Below are positions 52,908 to 62,909 of a DNA stretch of 64,000 nucleotides, piece by piece. The notes below the pieces were generated by a model. That model was given only the letters and a program-made list of their open reading frames with translations, had not been told where the DNA came from and searched no databases. Positions within the stretch are counted from its first letter, which is position 1. Every line of letters starts with the position of its first letter. This DNA comes from Shewanella sp. c952 (lineage in GTDB: Bacteria > Pseudomonadota > Gammaproteobacteria > Enterobacterales > Shewanellaceae): contig NZ_BPEW01000003.1 of the NCBI RefSeq assembly GCF_019654975.1, positions 62,001 to 126,000 on the forward strand, written 5' to 3'. Made by a program: the position numbers and the translations under genes.

Positions 52908-53564
52908 ATGACCTTACCGACCTTGTACTCATTTAGACGCTGCCCTTACGCTATGCGGGCTAGACTGGGCATTTACCTTGCCCAAAAGCCAGTCAGTTTG
53001 CGTGAAATTGTACTCAAGCATAAACCAGAAGCAATGCTTGCCCTGTCGCCAAAGGGCACTGTGCCGGTATTGATATTAGAAAATGGTGCTGTCATTGAGG
53101 AGAGTTTTGAGATCATGTGTTGGGCACTTTCACAAAATGACCCGAACGATCTATTACTGGCTAATAGCAGTAAGAAACAAGAAGCAGCAAAAGCGTTAAT
53201 TGAATATAACGATCAAGTCTTTAAATCTTGGTTAGACAAATACAAATATGCTGACCGCTTTCCTGAATTCAGCCAACAGCACTACCGTCAACAAGGTGAG
53301 CTATTTATACAGCAATTAGAAACCTTACTTGATAAGCACTCACAGCTCCTTGCTCAAGAGCCCTGCATTGCGGATTATGCCATCTATCCGTTCATTCGGC
53401 AGTTTGCCCATGTAGATAAAGCTTGGTTCGAGCAATCTGACTATAAAAACGTTCAATTGTGGCTAGCAAACCATTTACAAAGCGAAGTGTTTACAACAAT
53501 TATGCAAAAATTTCCCACTTGGCTCGAAAGCGATCAAGAGTTCGCATTTGGTGTCGAAAAGTAA
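52908..53564 (+). CDS. Glutathione S-transferase family protein
   Basis: A 218-residue protein: a thioredoxin-like N-terminal domain with LYSFRRCPYAMRARLGIYLA and the cis-Pro glutathione-binding part KGTVPVLILENGAVIEESFEIMCWAL. A helical C-terminal domain follows (QQHYRQQGELFIQQLETLLDKHSQLL). The CPYA sequence recalls glutaredoxin-2 and related GSTs. The substrate is unknown. The ribosome site is weak. A bidirectional terminator follows. Confidence 0.88.
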   Translation: MTLPTLYSFRRCPYAMRARLGIYLAQKPVSLREIVLKHKPEAMLALSPKGTVPVLILENGAVIEESFEIMCWALSQNDPNDLLLANSSKKQEAAKALIEYNDQVFKSWLDKYKYADRFPEFSQQHYRQQGELFIQQLETLLDKHSQLLAQEPCIADYAIYPFIRQFAHVDKAWFEQSDYKNVQLWLANHLQSEVFTTIMQKFPTWLESDQEFAFGVEK

Positions 53565-53577
53565 ATAGATTAAACAC

Positions 53578-53600
53578 AAAAGGAGCATTAGCTCCTTTTT
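53578..53600. terminator. Terminator between the GST and amidohydrolase genes
   Basis: AAAGGAGC pairs with GCTCCTTT around 53579-53598, with T-runs on the plus strand and TTTTGTGTTT on the minus strand. Confidence 0.82.
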
Positions 53601-53639
53601 GTAGTCTATATACCAACATGATTACTTATGAACTTTTGT

Positions 53640-54965
53640 CTAGAAATTTTGTTTATAAACTTTACCGCCTTTCATGACAAAATCGACATCCAGTAACTGC
53701 TTAATATCATTTAGTGGGCTAGAATCCGTGGCAATAATATCTGCGTATTTACCCACCTCAATCGTGCCTAACTTATCGCTCATGCCGATAAGATCTGCGC
53801 CATTTACTGTTGCTGATTTTAAGATATCAGCAGTGCTCATGCCAGCCTGATACATCAACACCGCTTCCTCAGCATTCAACCCATGTTTAGACACGCCACT
53901 ATCGGTCCCGAAAGCTATCTTCACTCCAGCTTTATAGGAGGTCGTAAAGTTGTTGAGCATATCAGCGCCCACTCTAATCGCTTTAGCTTTAACTGGCGCG
54001 GGCATAAAGTCAGAGGTATTTGCCATCTCCACCACTGTCGCGCCAGCAAGCAAAGTTGGCACTAAATAGGCGCCAGTTTTTTTAAATAGCTTAATCGACT
54101 CTTTATCAGAATAACTGCCATGTTCAATACTGTCGACGCCTGCCCGTAAGGCCGCATTTATTCCTTCTGCAGCATGGGCATGGCTGGCAACTTTACGACC
54201 CAGCGAATGAGCGGTTTCAACTATCTCTTTTAACTCATTATTGGTCATCTGCTGACCCGTTCCAGTGTCAGTGTTAGAAAGCACCCCACCGGTTGAGGCA
54301 ACTTTAATCGCATCTGCGCCATACTTAATCGCTTTACGGGTCATTTTTCTACACTCAAAAGGGCCGTCACAAAGCATTTTTGATGACTTCATTGCCAAGA
54401 GATCAGGCGCCATTCCATCGGCATCTAAATGCCCGCCCGTAATAGAGATCCCTGCTGCTGCGATTATTCTAGGCCCATCTATCCAGCCTTTTTCTACCCC
54501 GTCACGTAATGCGTACATTTGTTCAGGCTCACTGAGTAGATCACGCACAGTGGTAAAACCTGACATCAGTGTTGTTTTGGCGTAATGAACGCTTTTCATC
54601 GCCACATCAGCATCTGACAGTTTCACGGTATCTGCGGTGTTGTCGGGGCCAAGTTCCATCTGTAGGTGCACATGCATATCCATTAATCCCGGCATCACAA
54701 AGCTTTTGGATAGATCAATAAGCGTTGCATCACTTGCAAAGGTAGTTGCTGGGATAAAGCCCTTTTTAACGGCAATAATCGCACCATCGTCGATGACAAC
54801 GGTGTGATTTTTTAATGGTGCTTTGCCTGGTACAGAAAGTAGCTCCCCCGCATGAATAACCTGAGTGTTAGCCATAGCTGCCTGACTGAGAAAGACTGAT
54901 ATCGCCAATGTAACCAAGCTTAATTTTGGTGAAATTTTAGGCTGCTTACGCTCCGGATTTATCAT
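53640..54965 (-). CDS. Exported metal-dependent amidohydrolase
   Basis: A 441-residue amidohydrolase superfamily enzyme with a probable signal peptide (LSLVTLAISVFLSQAAMA). Metal-binding blocks: VMPGLMDMHVHL (His pair), DAIKVASTGG with the Lys for carbamylation, KVASHAHAAEGI (His), IEHGSYS (His) and IAFGTDSGV (Asp). Close relatives include imidazolonepropionase-like and Xaa-Pro dipeptidase enzymes that cleave peptides or N-acyl bonds outside the cytoplasm. Monocistronic. Confidence 0.9.
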   Translation of the reverse strand: MINPERKQPKISPKLSLVTLAISVFLSQAAMANTQVIHAGELLSVPGKAPLKNHTVVIDDGAIIAVKKGFIPATTFASDATLIDLSKSFVMPGLMDMHVHLQMELGPDNTADTVKLSDADVAMKSVHYAKTTLMSGFTTVRDLLSEPEQMYALRDGVEKGWIDGPRIIAAAGISITGGHLDADGMAPDLLAMKSSKMLCDGPFECRKMTRKAIKYGADAIKVASTGGVLSNTDTGTGQQMTNNELKEIVETAHSLGRKVASHAHAAEGINAALRAGVDSIEHGSYSDKESIKLFKKTGAYLVPTLLAGATVVEMANTSDFMPAPVKAKAIRVGADMLNNFTTSYKAGVKIAFGTDSGVSKHGLNAEEAVLMYQAGMSTADILKSATVNGADLIGMSDKLGTIEVGKYADIIATDSSPLNDIKQLLDVDFVMKGGKVYKQNF

Positions 54966-55153
54966 TGGTATTATCTTCTTTAGTTACATTTATATGATAT
55001 GAATATACCTAAGTACTGATTAATGTAAATACTCATTCACATCATGTAACTATTTGCTTCGTCGCGATTTTAATTAAATAATCAGTGTAACCACAACAAA
55101 CTGGCCTGCTAGTTTTTATTGAGTAAGCCACAAAGAACAAAGATTTTTGTTGG

Positions 55154-55759
55154 CTAAAGAGTAATCAAAGGAATGGTTACCACCAGCAAGCCCCCCATGC
55201 TCCAGTTGAAATAACGTCGACGCTTGGTTGAATTTAGTTTGTCTTTTATTGCAGCGCCTAAAACCACCCACGTAAAAGAGGCTGGAAAGCCGACAATATT
55301 AAACACTAGCAAGCCGAGTAACGCACTTGCCCAGTAACCATCACCACTTACCGTAAATGCTGTGCAAAGCGTTATCGTTGCCATCCAGCTTTTTGGGTTT
55401 ATCCACTGAAACAGTGCAGCCTCTTTCATTGACATGGGCTTTCTATCCAACACGTCATAATCATTGTATACAGGCAAAGTCATCACTCTATAGGCAAGAA
55501 ACAACAGATATATGACCGATGCCACCTTCAACACTGAGTGCAATAGCGGCCAAGATTGGAATAAGCCACCAAGTCCCAACAAAATCGCGACATGCAACAT
55601 TGTTTGCCCAACTCGGATCCCGATAATATGCGGTAACGTCTGCTTCACACCAAAGTTAGCGCCTGATGTAGCGAGCAAAATATTGTTAGGCCCCGGTGTC
55701 ATGGTCATTGTTGCGCAAAATATTGCCGCCGAAGCCATTAGTGTAAGTAGTGAATCCAT
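55154..55759 (-). CDS. LysE family amino-acid exporter
   Basis: A 201-residue RhtB/LysE-type transporter starting at the ATG at 55759 with GGGGGAG upstream. It has six helices and the family motif MTPGPNNILLATSGANFGVKQTLPHIIGIRVGQ. It probably exports an amino acid or analogue. It is divergent from a MocR-type regulator and likely under its control, with a shared promoter region of about 100 bases. Confidence 0.92.
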   Translation of the reverse strand: MDSLLTLMASAAIFCATMTMTPGPNNILLATSGANFGVKQTLPHIIGIRVGQTMLHVAILLGLGGLFQSWPLLHSVLKVASVIYLLFLAYRVMTLPVYNDYDVLDRKPMSMKEAALFQWINPKSWMATITLCTAFTVSGDGYWASALLGLLVFNIVGFPASFTWVVLGAAIKDKLNSTKRRRYFNWSMGGLLVVTIPLITL

Positions 55760-55773
55760 ATCTCCCCCAGTTA

Positions 55774-55789
55774 ATTGTACGCATACAAT
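55774..55789. promoter_or_regulatory. Palindrome in the lysE-mocR intergenic region, candidate operator
   Basis: ATTGTA (55774-55779), CGCA, TACAAT (55784-55789) is a perfect inverted repeat of six-base arms. The same half-site TACAAT recurs at 55863-55868, just inside the regulator gene. MocR-type regulators bind repeated half-sites near their own promoter, so this is a plausible site. Confidence 0.5.
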
Positions 55790-55857
55790 TATTGACACAA
55801 TCAAATCATTAGCCGCATAATAATCGATACAAAAAGCAGATCAATGGTTTTATTGTC

Positions 55858-57225
55858 ATGGGTACAATTTGGATTCCAACACTTGAAAACTACCAAGGTC
55901 CTTTGTATGTTCGCCTTGCAGAGGCCGCTGAAGCAGCAATTAAAAATGGCCAACTGCCAGCTGACACAAAGCTTCCACCGCAGCGACAACTCGCGGATAA
56001 AGTCGCTGTTACGGTAGGCACGGTAACCCGGGCTTATGCGTTGCTTGAGCAACGCGGCTATGTGTATGCAAAAGTGGGCGCTGGCACCTTTGTAAAAGGC
56101 ACTCGATATCAGTCAAAACCGCAACAGGCTAACTTTGCGACTTGCGAACAACCGCTAACCAACCAAATCGGTATTATTAGTGATGCTTTAAGCGAACTAG
56201 CTAAAGAGCCACATACGATTAGCCAACTGATGCAATACCATGCAGACCCATTACCACAGCATCAGCTGAAATTCAGCCAGTGGCTGCACAGGCGCCAAAT
56301 ACCACAAAAAGCGGATCAAATTGTTTTTAGTCACGGTGCCCAGCAAGGTATTTTTGCAGTCTTAAATGGATTGATGAATGCGGGTGACCACCTGCTGTGT
56401 GAAGAAAACTGCTACCCCGGAATAAAAGTCGCTGCGCAGCAACTCGGGCTCAATATTGAGAGAGTGTCATTGACCCAAGAGGGATTAAACCTCGCTGAGC
56501 TAGAACGTCAAATATTGCGCTACAAACCGAAAGCTATTTATCTAACCCCTAACAATCAGAATCCAACGTGTATTCAATACAACCTGCAGCAAAGACAAAC
56601 CATTATTGCTCTCGCACGCCAATATGATGTTGTCATTATTGAAGACGATGTGAACTACTGTTTACCTGAAGAGTGGCACACGCCGATGTGGTGTTTAGAC
56701 CAAGCATCCACCGATGATGAGCAGCAGCACAAGGTGGTTTACCTATCTAGTTTATCGAAGCTGTTTTGTGGTGGACTGCGTCAAGGTTTCCTGCTTTGCC
56801 CACTACCGTTACTGGCTAAAATTAAACAGGCGCTCTATAGCCAATGCTGGATGGTATCGCCCCTTAACACCGAACTTGCCTGCCGAATTATTAACAATAA
56901 CGCGTACATGGGAGAAAGAGAACAGCAGATAGCACAAAGACAACAACTATGTATCGCGATGGGAGAGCGTTTAACGTTAACTCAAACATGGCGTGGCCTC
57001 AATGGCTGGTTGAAGCTTGCTCTGCCACTTAAATCTCATCATGTTGTCGCAGCGCTAGCCGCCGAAGGAATACTCATTCGTGATGGGGATGACTTTGATG
57101 ATCATCATAATCATATTCGACTCAGTATTGGTGGCACATGTGACGAAATAGAGTTTAAAAAGCAGCTAGAGTTGATTGAGTCCACGATTTTGAAACTAAG
57201 CCAAAGCAGCTATTCATTTGTTTAA
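55858..57225 (+). CDS. MocR/PdxR-type regulator (GntR HTH fused to class I aminotransferase fold)
   Basis: A 455-residue regulator with an N-terminal winged helix-turn-helix of the GntR type (LPADTKLPPQRQLADKVAVTVGTVTRAYALLEQRGYVYAKVG). The C-terminal aminotransferase-like domain holds PLP: the Lys lies in LSSLSKLFCGGLRQGF and the phosphate-binding Arg follows. It senses an amino acid or PLP derivative and probably controls the divergent exporter gene. The ATG has no strong Shine-Dalgarno. Confidence 0.92.
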   Translation: MGTIWIPTLENYQGPLYVRLAEAAEAAIKNGQLPADTKLPPQRQLADKVAVTVGTVTRAYALLEQRGYVYAKVGAGTFVKGTRYQSKPQQANFATCEQPLTNQIGIISDALSELAKEPHTISQLMQYHADPLPQHQLKFSQWLHRRQIPQKADQIVFSHGAQQGIFAVLNGLMNAGDHLLCEENCYPGIKVAAQQLGLNIERVSLTQEGLNLAELERQILRYKPKAIYLTPNNQNPTCIQYNLQQRQTIIALARQYDVVIIEDDVNYCLPEEWHTPMWCLDQASTDDEQQHKVVYLSSLSKLFCGGLRQGFLLCPLPLLAKIKQALYSQCWMVSPLNTELACRIINNNAYMGEREQQIAQRQQLCIAMGERLTLTQTWRGLNGWLKLALPLKSHHVVAALAAEGILIRDGDDFDDHHNHIRLSIGGTCDEIEFKKQLELIESTILKLSQSSYSFV

Positions 57226-57261
57226 ATCCTGCAATAAAAATGCCTTAGTAACATTTTAAAC

Positions 57262-57293
57262 AATAAAAAGCGCAGTTTTACTAGACTGCGCTT
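57262..57293 (-). terminator. Terminator after the glycine-zipper protein gene
   Basis: AAGCGCAGT (57268-57276) pairs with ACTGCGCTT (57285-57293), followed by TTTTTATTG on the minus strand. Confidence 0.82.
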
Positions 57294-57323
57294 GAATTTG
57301 TAAGTCAGCTGAAGCATTGCCGA

Positions 57324-57800
57324 TTACATCTGTTGGTCAACTCTGACATAACCTTTGAGGTAAACCACTCTGACCTCATCATTGACGTTAAAAATCATCC
57401 CTTGGTCTAAATCTTGGATAACCATAACTTGCTCGCCACTGTCCAGAGTAATCATCATTTCAACTAACTTCAGCTCTTGGTAGTATGAGCTGTCACCATA
57501 GCGATTACCGATACCTGCACCTAGCAGAGCACCTAGTACCGTAGCGACATCTTGGCCTGAGCCACCACCAAATTGATGCCCAACTACGCCACCAATGAGC
57601 GCACCACCAAACGTTTTCCAGCCAGTATTTTGGTCTTCAACGAGTTGCTTTTCAGTGATATTCCTGACTGATGCGACTTGACCAAATTCCACTTTTTCAA
57701 CGGGAACTGCTTGATTGCGATCATAAGGCGCCGCGCTGAGTTGAGCTATGCTCAAAAACAAACTGATAACCATAAAAACAATAAGATGAGGTTTCAACAT
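57324..57800 (-). CDS. Glycine zipper 2TM domain protein
   Basis: A 158-residue exported protein with a signal peptide (LIVFMVISLFLSIAQLSA) and a glycine-zipper pair (GGALIGGVVGHQFGGGSGQDVATVLGALLGAGIGNRYG), as in SlyB-type envelope proteins. It probably inserts in or near the outer membrane; the function is unclear. The mature form starts with APYDRNQAV and has no Cys, so it is not a lipoprotein. Divergent from aat. Confidence 0.87.
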   Translation of the reverse strand: MLKPHLIVFMVISLFLSIAQLSAAPYDRNQAVPVEKVEFGQVASVRNITEKQLVEDQNTGWKTFGGALIGGVVGHQFGGGSGQDVATVLGALLGAGIGNRYGDSSYYQELKLVEMMITLDSGEQVMVIQDLDQGMIFNVNDEVRVVYLKGYVRVDQQM

Positions 57801-57853
57801 AGGCTTTTTTCCGCTAACTTAAAGGTATGTACATTGCCTAATTTTACTCAATT

Positions 57854-58564
57854 GTGAACTCACTGTCCTATTTAAATCAAGAACAACAAGATTTTCCGCC
57901 ACCAGAGCAAGCACTGAGCGACCCGAACGGGTTACTTGCAGTGGGTGGCGATCTGCAGCCAGAAAGGTTGTTAAACGCTTATTACAACGGGATTTTTCCA
58001 TGGTTTAACCAAGATGATCCCATACTATGGTGGTCACCCGATCCTCGCGCTGTTTTTGCGCCAGGAAACTTGAAAATTAGCCGTAGTTTAGTCAAATATC
58101 TAAAGAAACAATCATGGAATTTTAGTATAAACAAACAGTTTAATGCTGTAATTCACGGCTGCGCGGCGCCTAGAGCCAAGCAAGCGGAAACTTGGATTTC
58201 TGACGACATTCAACAGGCATATCTGAACTTGCATCAGCAAGGCCATGCACATTCGATTGAAGTGTGGGAAGGCGATGTCCTCATTGGCGGGCTTTATGGA
58301 CTCGCTATTGGGCAAGTCTTTTGCGGCGAATCGATGTTCCATCTTCGCACTAACGCCTCTAAAGCTGCTATGATCGTATTACAGCAGCACCTTTTGCGAT
58401 GTGGCTTTAAACTTATTGATGCACAGGTTGAGAATCCCCATTTATCCAGCTTGGGTGCTAAATCAATAGAACGTAAAGATTTTCTCACATTACTTAAGCA
58501 CTTACGAGACGGCGATGTTAACCCTGATAGCTGGTTAACTACAGAGGTACCGATTGAACTCTAA
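57854..58564 (+). CDS. aat: Leucyl/phenylalanyl-tRNA-protein transferase
   Basis: A 236-residue N-degron enzyme that adds Leu or Phe to proteins with N-terminal Lys or Arg. Motifs: [68 protein letters not shown]. The GTG at 57854 has no strong ribosome site but gives the family N-terminus. The end overlaps bpt by eleven bases; both enzymes feed ClpS/ClpA encoded a few kilobases on. Confidence 0.96.
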   Translation: MNSLSYLNQEQQDFPPPEQALSDPNGLLAVGGDLQPERLLNAYYNGIFPWFNQDDPILWWSPDPRAVFAPGNLKISRSLVKYLKKQSWNFSINKQFNAVIHGCAAPRAKQAETWISDDIQQAYLNLHQQGHAHSIEVWEGDVLIGGLYGLAIGQVFCGESMFHLRTNASKAAMIVLQQHLLRCGFKLIDAQVENPHLSSLGAKSIERKDFLTLLKHLRDGDVNPDSWLTTEVPIEL

Positions 58565-59279
58565 ATCAAGACCTATTACGGTTGGCAGAACCAAAACCTT
58601 TCCTTGTAGCTATCTAGATGAGCAGCAAGAACAACTCTTGGTATTACAAGAGGAGATCATTGATGCTGGATTATTTGAGCAACTGTTGGCGTTAGGATTT
58701 CGCCGCAGTAGCAGTATGATCTATAAGCCCCAATGCCCACATTGCACCGCTTGTTTGCCGATTAGACTTGAAATTGACGAGTTCAAATTGTCAAAAAGAC
58801 AGAAACGTACCCTAAAGAATAACCAAGATTTAAGCTGGAAAATAGTTGACCATAAAACGGATGAGCAGTATGCCCTCTATGAGCGCTACGTTAATACACG
58901 CCACGCTGATGGCCCTATGTATCCTGCAACGCCTGAGCAATATGATAGTTTTGCGACAGCAAGCTGGACGCAACCAGTGTTTATCGAGCTGTCGATTGAT
59001 GACAAGCTAATTGGCGTAGCCGTCACCGACGTGCTGCCCAACAGCTTATCTGCTATCTACAGTTATTTTGATCCCGATGAACATAAGCGCTCCTTGGGAA
59101 GTCTGCTAATCTTATTGCAAACCAAAATAGCTAAGATGATGCAAAAGCAATTTTTGTACTTGGGTTATCAAATTGATGAATCAAGAAAGATGAATTACAA
59201 GCGAGACTACCGACCTCATCAAATTCTCACCCACTCGGGCTGGGTTACTGAGATTGAGGTCAAAAACATAAGCAAATAA
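58554..59279 (+). CDS. bpt: Leucyl-tRNA-protein transferase (arginyltransferase family)
   Basis: A 241-residue enzyme that adds Leu to proteins with N-terminal Asp or Glu, acting next to Aat. It starts at TTG 58554 after AGAGG. Motifs: the Cys pair in [33 protein letters not shown], and [22 protein letters not shown]. Overlap with aat suggests an operon. Confidence 0.94.
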   Translation: MNSKSRPITVGRTKTFPCSYLDEQQEQLLVLQEEIIDAGLFEQLLALGFRRSSSMIYKPQCPHCTACLPIRLEIDEFKLSKRQKRTLKNNQDLSWKIVDHKTDEQYALYERYVNTRHADGPMYPATPEQYDSFATASWTQPVFIELSIDDKLIGVAVTDVLPNSLSAIYSYFDPDEHKRSLGSLLILLQTKIAKMMQKQFLYLGYQIDESRKMNYKRDYRPHQILTHSGWVTEIEVKNISK

Positions 59280-59398
59280 ACAATAATACTAATAACGCCT
59301 CTACAGCCGTGATTCGCTCAACCTTTTCTTTACAGCGAGGTGATTTTGCGGCATGATACGCCCGTTTTTAATATTTGAAGGCTAAACAGGATAACTGA

Positions 59399-59620
<222 letters not shown>

Positions 59621-59646
59621 GTTATTATTAGCCTATAACGTATTTA

Positions 59647-59672
59647 AAAAGCCGGCTTGCGCCGGCTTTTTG
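59647..59672 (+). terminator. Rho-independent terminator after infA
   Basis: GCCGGC (59651-59656) pairs with GCCGGC (59661-59666), framed by A- and T-tracts. Confidence 0.92.
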
Positions 59673-59762
59673 TTGTCTGTCATTCGAGTAATGCTAAGCC
59701 GTAAAATAGCGGCTAAAGAGTGAAGCCAGAGTCTCATTGGCGACTTCACTCCTGTTGTAGCG

Positions 59763-62021
59763 TTAATGCATGGCTTTCTCTTGTGATTGCGCTTCAATCA
59801 CAATCTCATCGCCCTTAACATCAACCCGAGCGATACCGCCTTTCTCTAGATCACCAAATAGAATTGCATCTGCAAGCGGACGCTTGATTAAGTCCGTCAC
59901 AACGCGTGCCATCGGTCTTGCACCCATCGACTTGTCATAACCCTTTTCAGCCAGTAGCGTTCTTGCCTCATCACTGACTTCAAGTGTCACTGACTTATCA
60001 TCTAACTGTGCTTGTAGCTCAACGAGGAACTTATCAACCACTTTAGCGATGACGGTCATATCAAGGTGATTAAACCAGATAATTGAATCTAAACGGTTAC
60101 GGAACTCAGGTGAAAACACCTTGTTGATTTCCGACAGCGCATCTTGAGTGTGATCTTGCTGCTTAAAGCCTATCGATTTACGAATAGTCTCCTGCACACC
60201 AGCATTAGTGGTCATCACCAACGTCACATGTCTAAAGTCGGCTTTACGGCCGTTATTATCCGTTAATGTGCCGTGATCCATCACTTGCAGTAGCAAGTTA
60301 TAAACATCAGGATGTGCTTTCTCTATCTCATCGAGCAATACCACACAGTGTGGATTTTTTATGACGGCGTCGGTTAACAAGCCACCTTGGTCATAACCCA
60401 CATATCCAGGAGGCGCACCAATAAGGCGCGACACGGTATGACTTTCCATGTACTCAGACATGTCGAATCTCACCAGACTCAGCCCGAGGCATTTTGCCAG
60501 CTGGCTTGTGACCTCGGTTTTACCGACACCTGTAGGACCTGCAAACAAGAAGCTACCCACTGGTTTATTTTCGCCACCAAGACCACTTCGAGATAAACGA
60601 ATCGCAGAGCTAAGCCCCTCAATCGCCATATCCTGACCAAACACTACCATCTTAAGGTTACGCTCTAGGTTCTTAAGCATATCCTTGTCAGAGCTCGATA
60701 CCGACTTCTCTGGAATACGTGCCATTTTGGCGATGATAGTTTCTATTTCGCTTTGACCAATGGTCTTTTTACGCTTGTTAGCGGGCAACATAGCCATACG
60801 GGCGCCCGCTTCATCGATAACGTCAATGGCTTTATCAGGTAAATGTCTATCATTAATGTGCTTGTCTGATAGCTTCGCTGCAATACTCAATGCCGCCATG
60901 GTGTAGCGAACATTATGATAATCCTCATAAGTCGACTTTAACCCTTGGAGAATTTTAGTCGTCTCGGCCACAGAAGGTTCGTTAATATCTACTTTCTGGA
61001 AACGACGAGCCAGTGCACGGTCTTTCTCAAAAATACTTTGGTATTCTTGGAAGGTTGTAGACCCCATACAGCGTAAATTACCACTCGATAATAATGGTTT
61101 AAGTAAGTTTGACGCATCCATTACGCCGCCAGAGGCAGAGCCAGCACCGATAATGGTATGGATCTCGTCAATAAACAAAATCGCATGTTCGTCATTAGCG
61201 AGTTCTTTGAGTAAACCTTTAAAGCGTTTTTCAAAGTCACCGCGATATTTGGTACCGGCCAGCAAGGCGCCAAGATCAAGTGAGTAGACTGTTGCCTCAC
61301 TCATCACCTCTGGCACTTCTTCTTTAACGATACGGTAGGCAAGCCCTTCTGCTATCGCCGTTTTACCCACACCAGCTTCACCAACTAACAACGGATTATT
61401 CTTACGACGGCGGCACAAAGTTTGAATAGAGCGTTCTATCTCTTCACTTCGACCAATAAGAGGGTCAATTTCACCTTTTTTAGCTAACTCGTTTAAGTTA
61501 GAGGTAAATTGCGACAAAATACTGCGCTCTTCTTCTGTCTCAGTTTGATCTTCGATGCGATTGGGTTCAGCATCGGTGTCAATATCTTCCTTGGAGAAAC
61601 CGTGTGAAATAAAGTTGACCACATCAAGGCGAGTGACTTCCCCTGAGCGTAATAGGTAAACGGCTTGAGACTCTTGCTCACTAAAAATGGCGACTAAGAC
61701 ATTGGCGCCAGTAACTTCGTTTCGCCCAGATGACTGGACATGGAATACCGCTCTTTGCAGCACACGTTGAAATCCAAGTGTCGGCTGCGTCTCTTTCTCT
61801 TCTTCAGGATCGGCAATGATAGGCGTGGTTTGTTGAATAAAGCTAGAGACTTCGCCTCTGAGCTTATCGAGGTTTGCTCCGCAAGCAACTAACGCCTCTT
61901 GTGCGGCCGGGTTATCGATTAATGCCAACAGTAGATGCTCAACCGTCATATATTCATGACGTGCATCTCTGGCTTGCTGAAAAGCCAGATTTAAGGTGAC
62001 TTCAAGATCTTTATTTAGCAT
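59763..62021 (-). CDS. clpA: ATP-dependent Clp protease ATP-binding subunit ClpA
   Basis: A 752-residue HSP100 unfoldase that feeds ClpP. I chose the ATG at 62021 (start MLNKDLEVTLN), with GGGGGTG upstream. The N-domain (LNLAFQQARDARHEYMTVEHLLLAL) is followed by AAA-1 (GEAGVGKTA, FIDEIHTI) and AAA-2 (GPTGVGKTE, LLDEIEKAH). It degrades SsrA-tagged and N-degron substrates. Its adaptor ClpS is encoded just upstream, about 40 bases away. Confidence 0.97.
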   Translation of the reverse strand: MLNKDLEVTLNLAFQQARDARHEYMTVEHLLLALIDNPAAQEALVACGANLDKLRGEVSSFIQQTTPIIADPEEEKETQPTLGFQRVLQRAVFHVQSSGRNEVTGANVLVAIFSEQESQAVYLLRSGEVTRLDVVNFISHGFSKEDIDTDAEPNRIEDQTETEEERSILSQFTSNLNELAKKGEIDPLIGRSEEIERSIQTLCRRRKNNPLLVGEAGVGKTAIAEGLAYRIVKEEVPEVMSEATVYSLDLGALLAGTKYRGDFEKRFKGLLKELANDEHAILFIDEIHTIIGAGSASGGVMDASNLLKPLLSSGNLRCMGSTTFQEYQSIFEKDRALARRFQKVDINEPSVAETTKILQGLKSTYEDYHNVRYTMAALSIAAKLSDKHINDRHLPDKAIDVIDEAGARMAMLPANKRKKTIGQSEIETIIAKMARIPEKSVSSSDKDMLKNLERNLKMVVFGQDMAIEGLSSAIRLSRSGLGGENKPVGSFLFAGPTGVGKTEVTSQLAKCLGLSLVRFDMSEYMESHTVSRLIGAPPGYVGYDQGGLLTDAVIKNPHCVVLLDEIEKAHPDVYNLLLQVMDHGTLTDNNGRKADFRHVTLVMTTNAGVQETIRKSIGFKQQDHTQDALSEINKVFSPEFRNRLDSIIWFNHLDMTVIAKVVDKFLVELQAQLDDKSVTLEVSDEARTLLAEKGYDKSMGARPMARVVTDLIKRPLADAILFGDLEKGGIARVDVKGDEIVIEAQSQEKAMH

Positions 62022-62057
62022 AAGCACCCCCAAAAATTAACAACAGATTCAACCAAA

Positions 62058-62366
62058 TTAGGCCTCCTCTAAAGAACACAATAACGGATGTTCGTTTTGT
62101 CTTGCAAACTGATTTACCTGAGCGACCTTAGTTTCTGCAATCCCAAAAGGGTAAATACCGCAAATCCCCTTCCCCTTATGATGAATCGCAAGCATGATTT
62201 CAGTGGCTTGTGCTTCATCTTTTCTAAAAAACAGCTGTAAAATCTCAATAACGAAGTCCATCGGAGTGTAATCATCGTTATTTAAAATAACTTTATACAT
62301 AGAAGGCTGTTTTAACTCTGACTCAACACTCTCTTCTACATGTTCAATATTTTCTGTTCTGCTCAT
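62058..62366 (-). CDS. clpS: ClpA adaptor ClpS (N-recognin)
   Basis: A 102-residue adaptor. It binds N-degron residues via the pocket in [17 protein letters not shown] and [19 protein letters not shown]. It delivers substrates made by Aat and Bpt, encoded in the same window, to ClpAP. It forms an operon with clpA. Confidence 0.96.
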   Translation of the reverse strand: MSRTENIEHVEESVESELKQPSMYKVILNNDDYTPMDFVIEILQLFFRKDEAQATEIMLAIHHKGKGICGIYPFGIAETKVAQVNQFARQNEHPLLCSLEEA

Positions 62367-62605
62367 GCTTCAATACTAGCCTCTAGTCTTGGCTTGTTCC
62401 AATTGATTATCCAACTCTATCTATTTAATAACATAAATCCTACTAAATAGTGTGTACCACTTTGTTCGTAAAATGTTGCCCGGATGTTAAAATATGCTTG
62501 ACAACACCCTTTTCTGCTTTCATTCTGTTCAGTAAGCGAAGGACTTTCCTCGCTGATAAGTTTTACTATCTTACTGGGAAGTGAACAACAGAAGGAAGTG
62601 GAAGT

Positions 62606-62812
62606 ATGGCAAGCGGAACTGTTAAATGGTTCAACAACGCCAAAGGATTCGGGTTTATTTGCCCTGATGCTGGCGGTGAAGACGTTTTTGCGCACTATTC
62701 TACCATCGAAATGGAAGGCTATCGAACTCTAAAAGCGGGTCAACCCGTCAGTTTCGAAGTAGAAGCAGGTCCAAAAGGTATGCACGCGTCAGCAATATCA
62801 CCCACTAACTAG
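62606..62812 (+). CDS. cspD: Cold-shock-like protein CspD
   Basis: A 68-residue cold-shock domain protein with RNP1 (KGFGFI) and RNP2 (VFAHY). It is an inhibitor of replication initiation and elongation in stationary phase in E. coli. It is divergent from clpS, which matches the cspD/clpS-clpA arrangement seen elsewhere. GAAGGAAG precedes the ATG; a long bidirectional terminator follows. Confidence 0.95.
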   Translation: MASGTVKWFNNAKGFGFICPDAGGEDVFAHYSTIEMEGYRTLKAGQPVSFEVEAGPKGMHASAISPTN

Positions 62813-62831
62813 ATTAGTATGTGATAAGAAA

Positions 62832-62868
62832 TAAAAAAAGCAGAGTAGTTATCTACTCTGCTTTTTTA
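62832..62868. terminator. Bidirectional terminator between cspD and icd
   Basis: AAAGCAGAGTAG (62837-62848) pairs with CTACTCTGCTTT (62853-62864), with poly-A and poly-T tracts serving both convergent genes. Confidence 0.92.
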
Positions 62869-62909
62869 TTGGCTCAAATAAAGGCCTGGATTGTACAGGC
62901 CAATAATAA

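Noticed and set aside
59720..59755. Hairpin AGTGAAG..CTTCACT after clpA
   Set aside because: The stem is interrupted and no good T-tract follows on the minus strand, so I did not call it a terminator.
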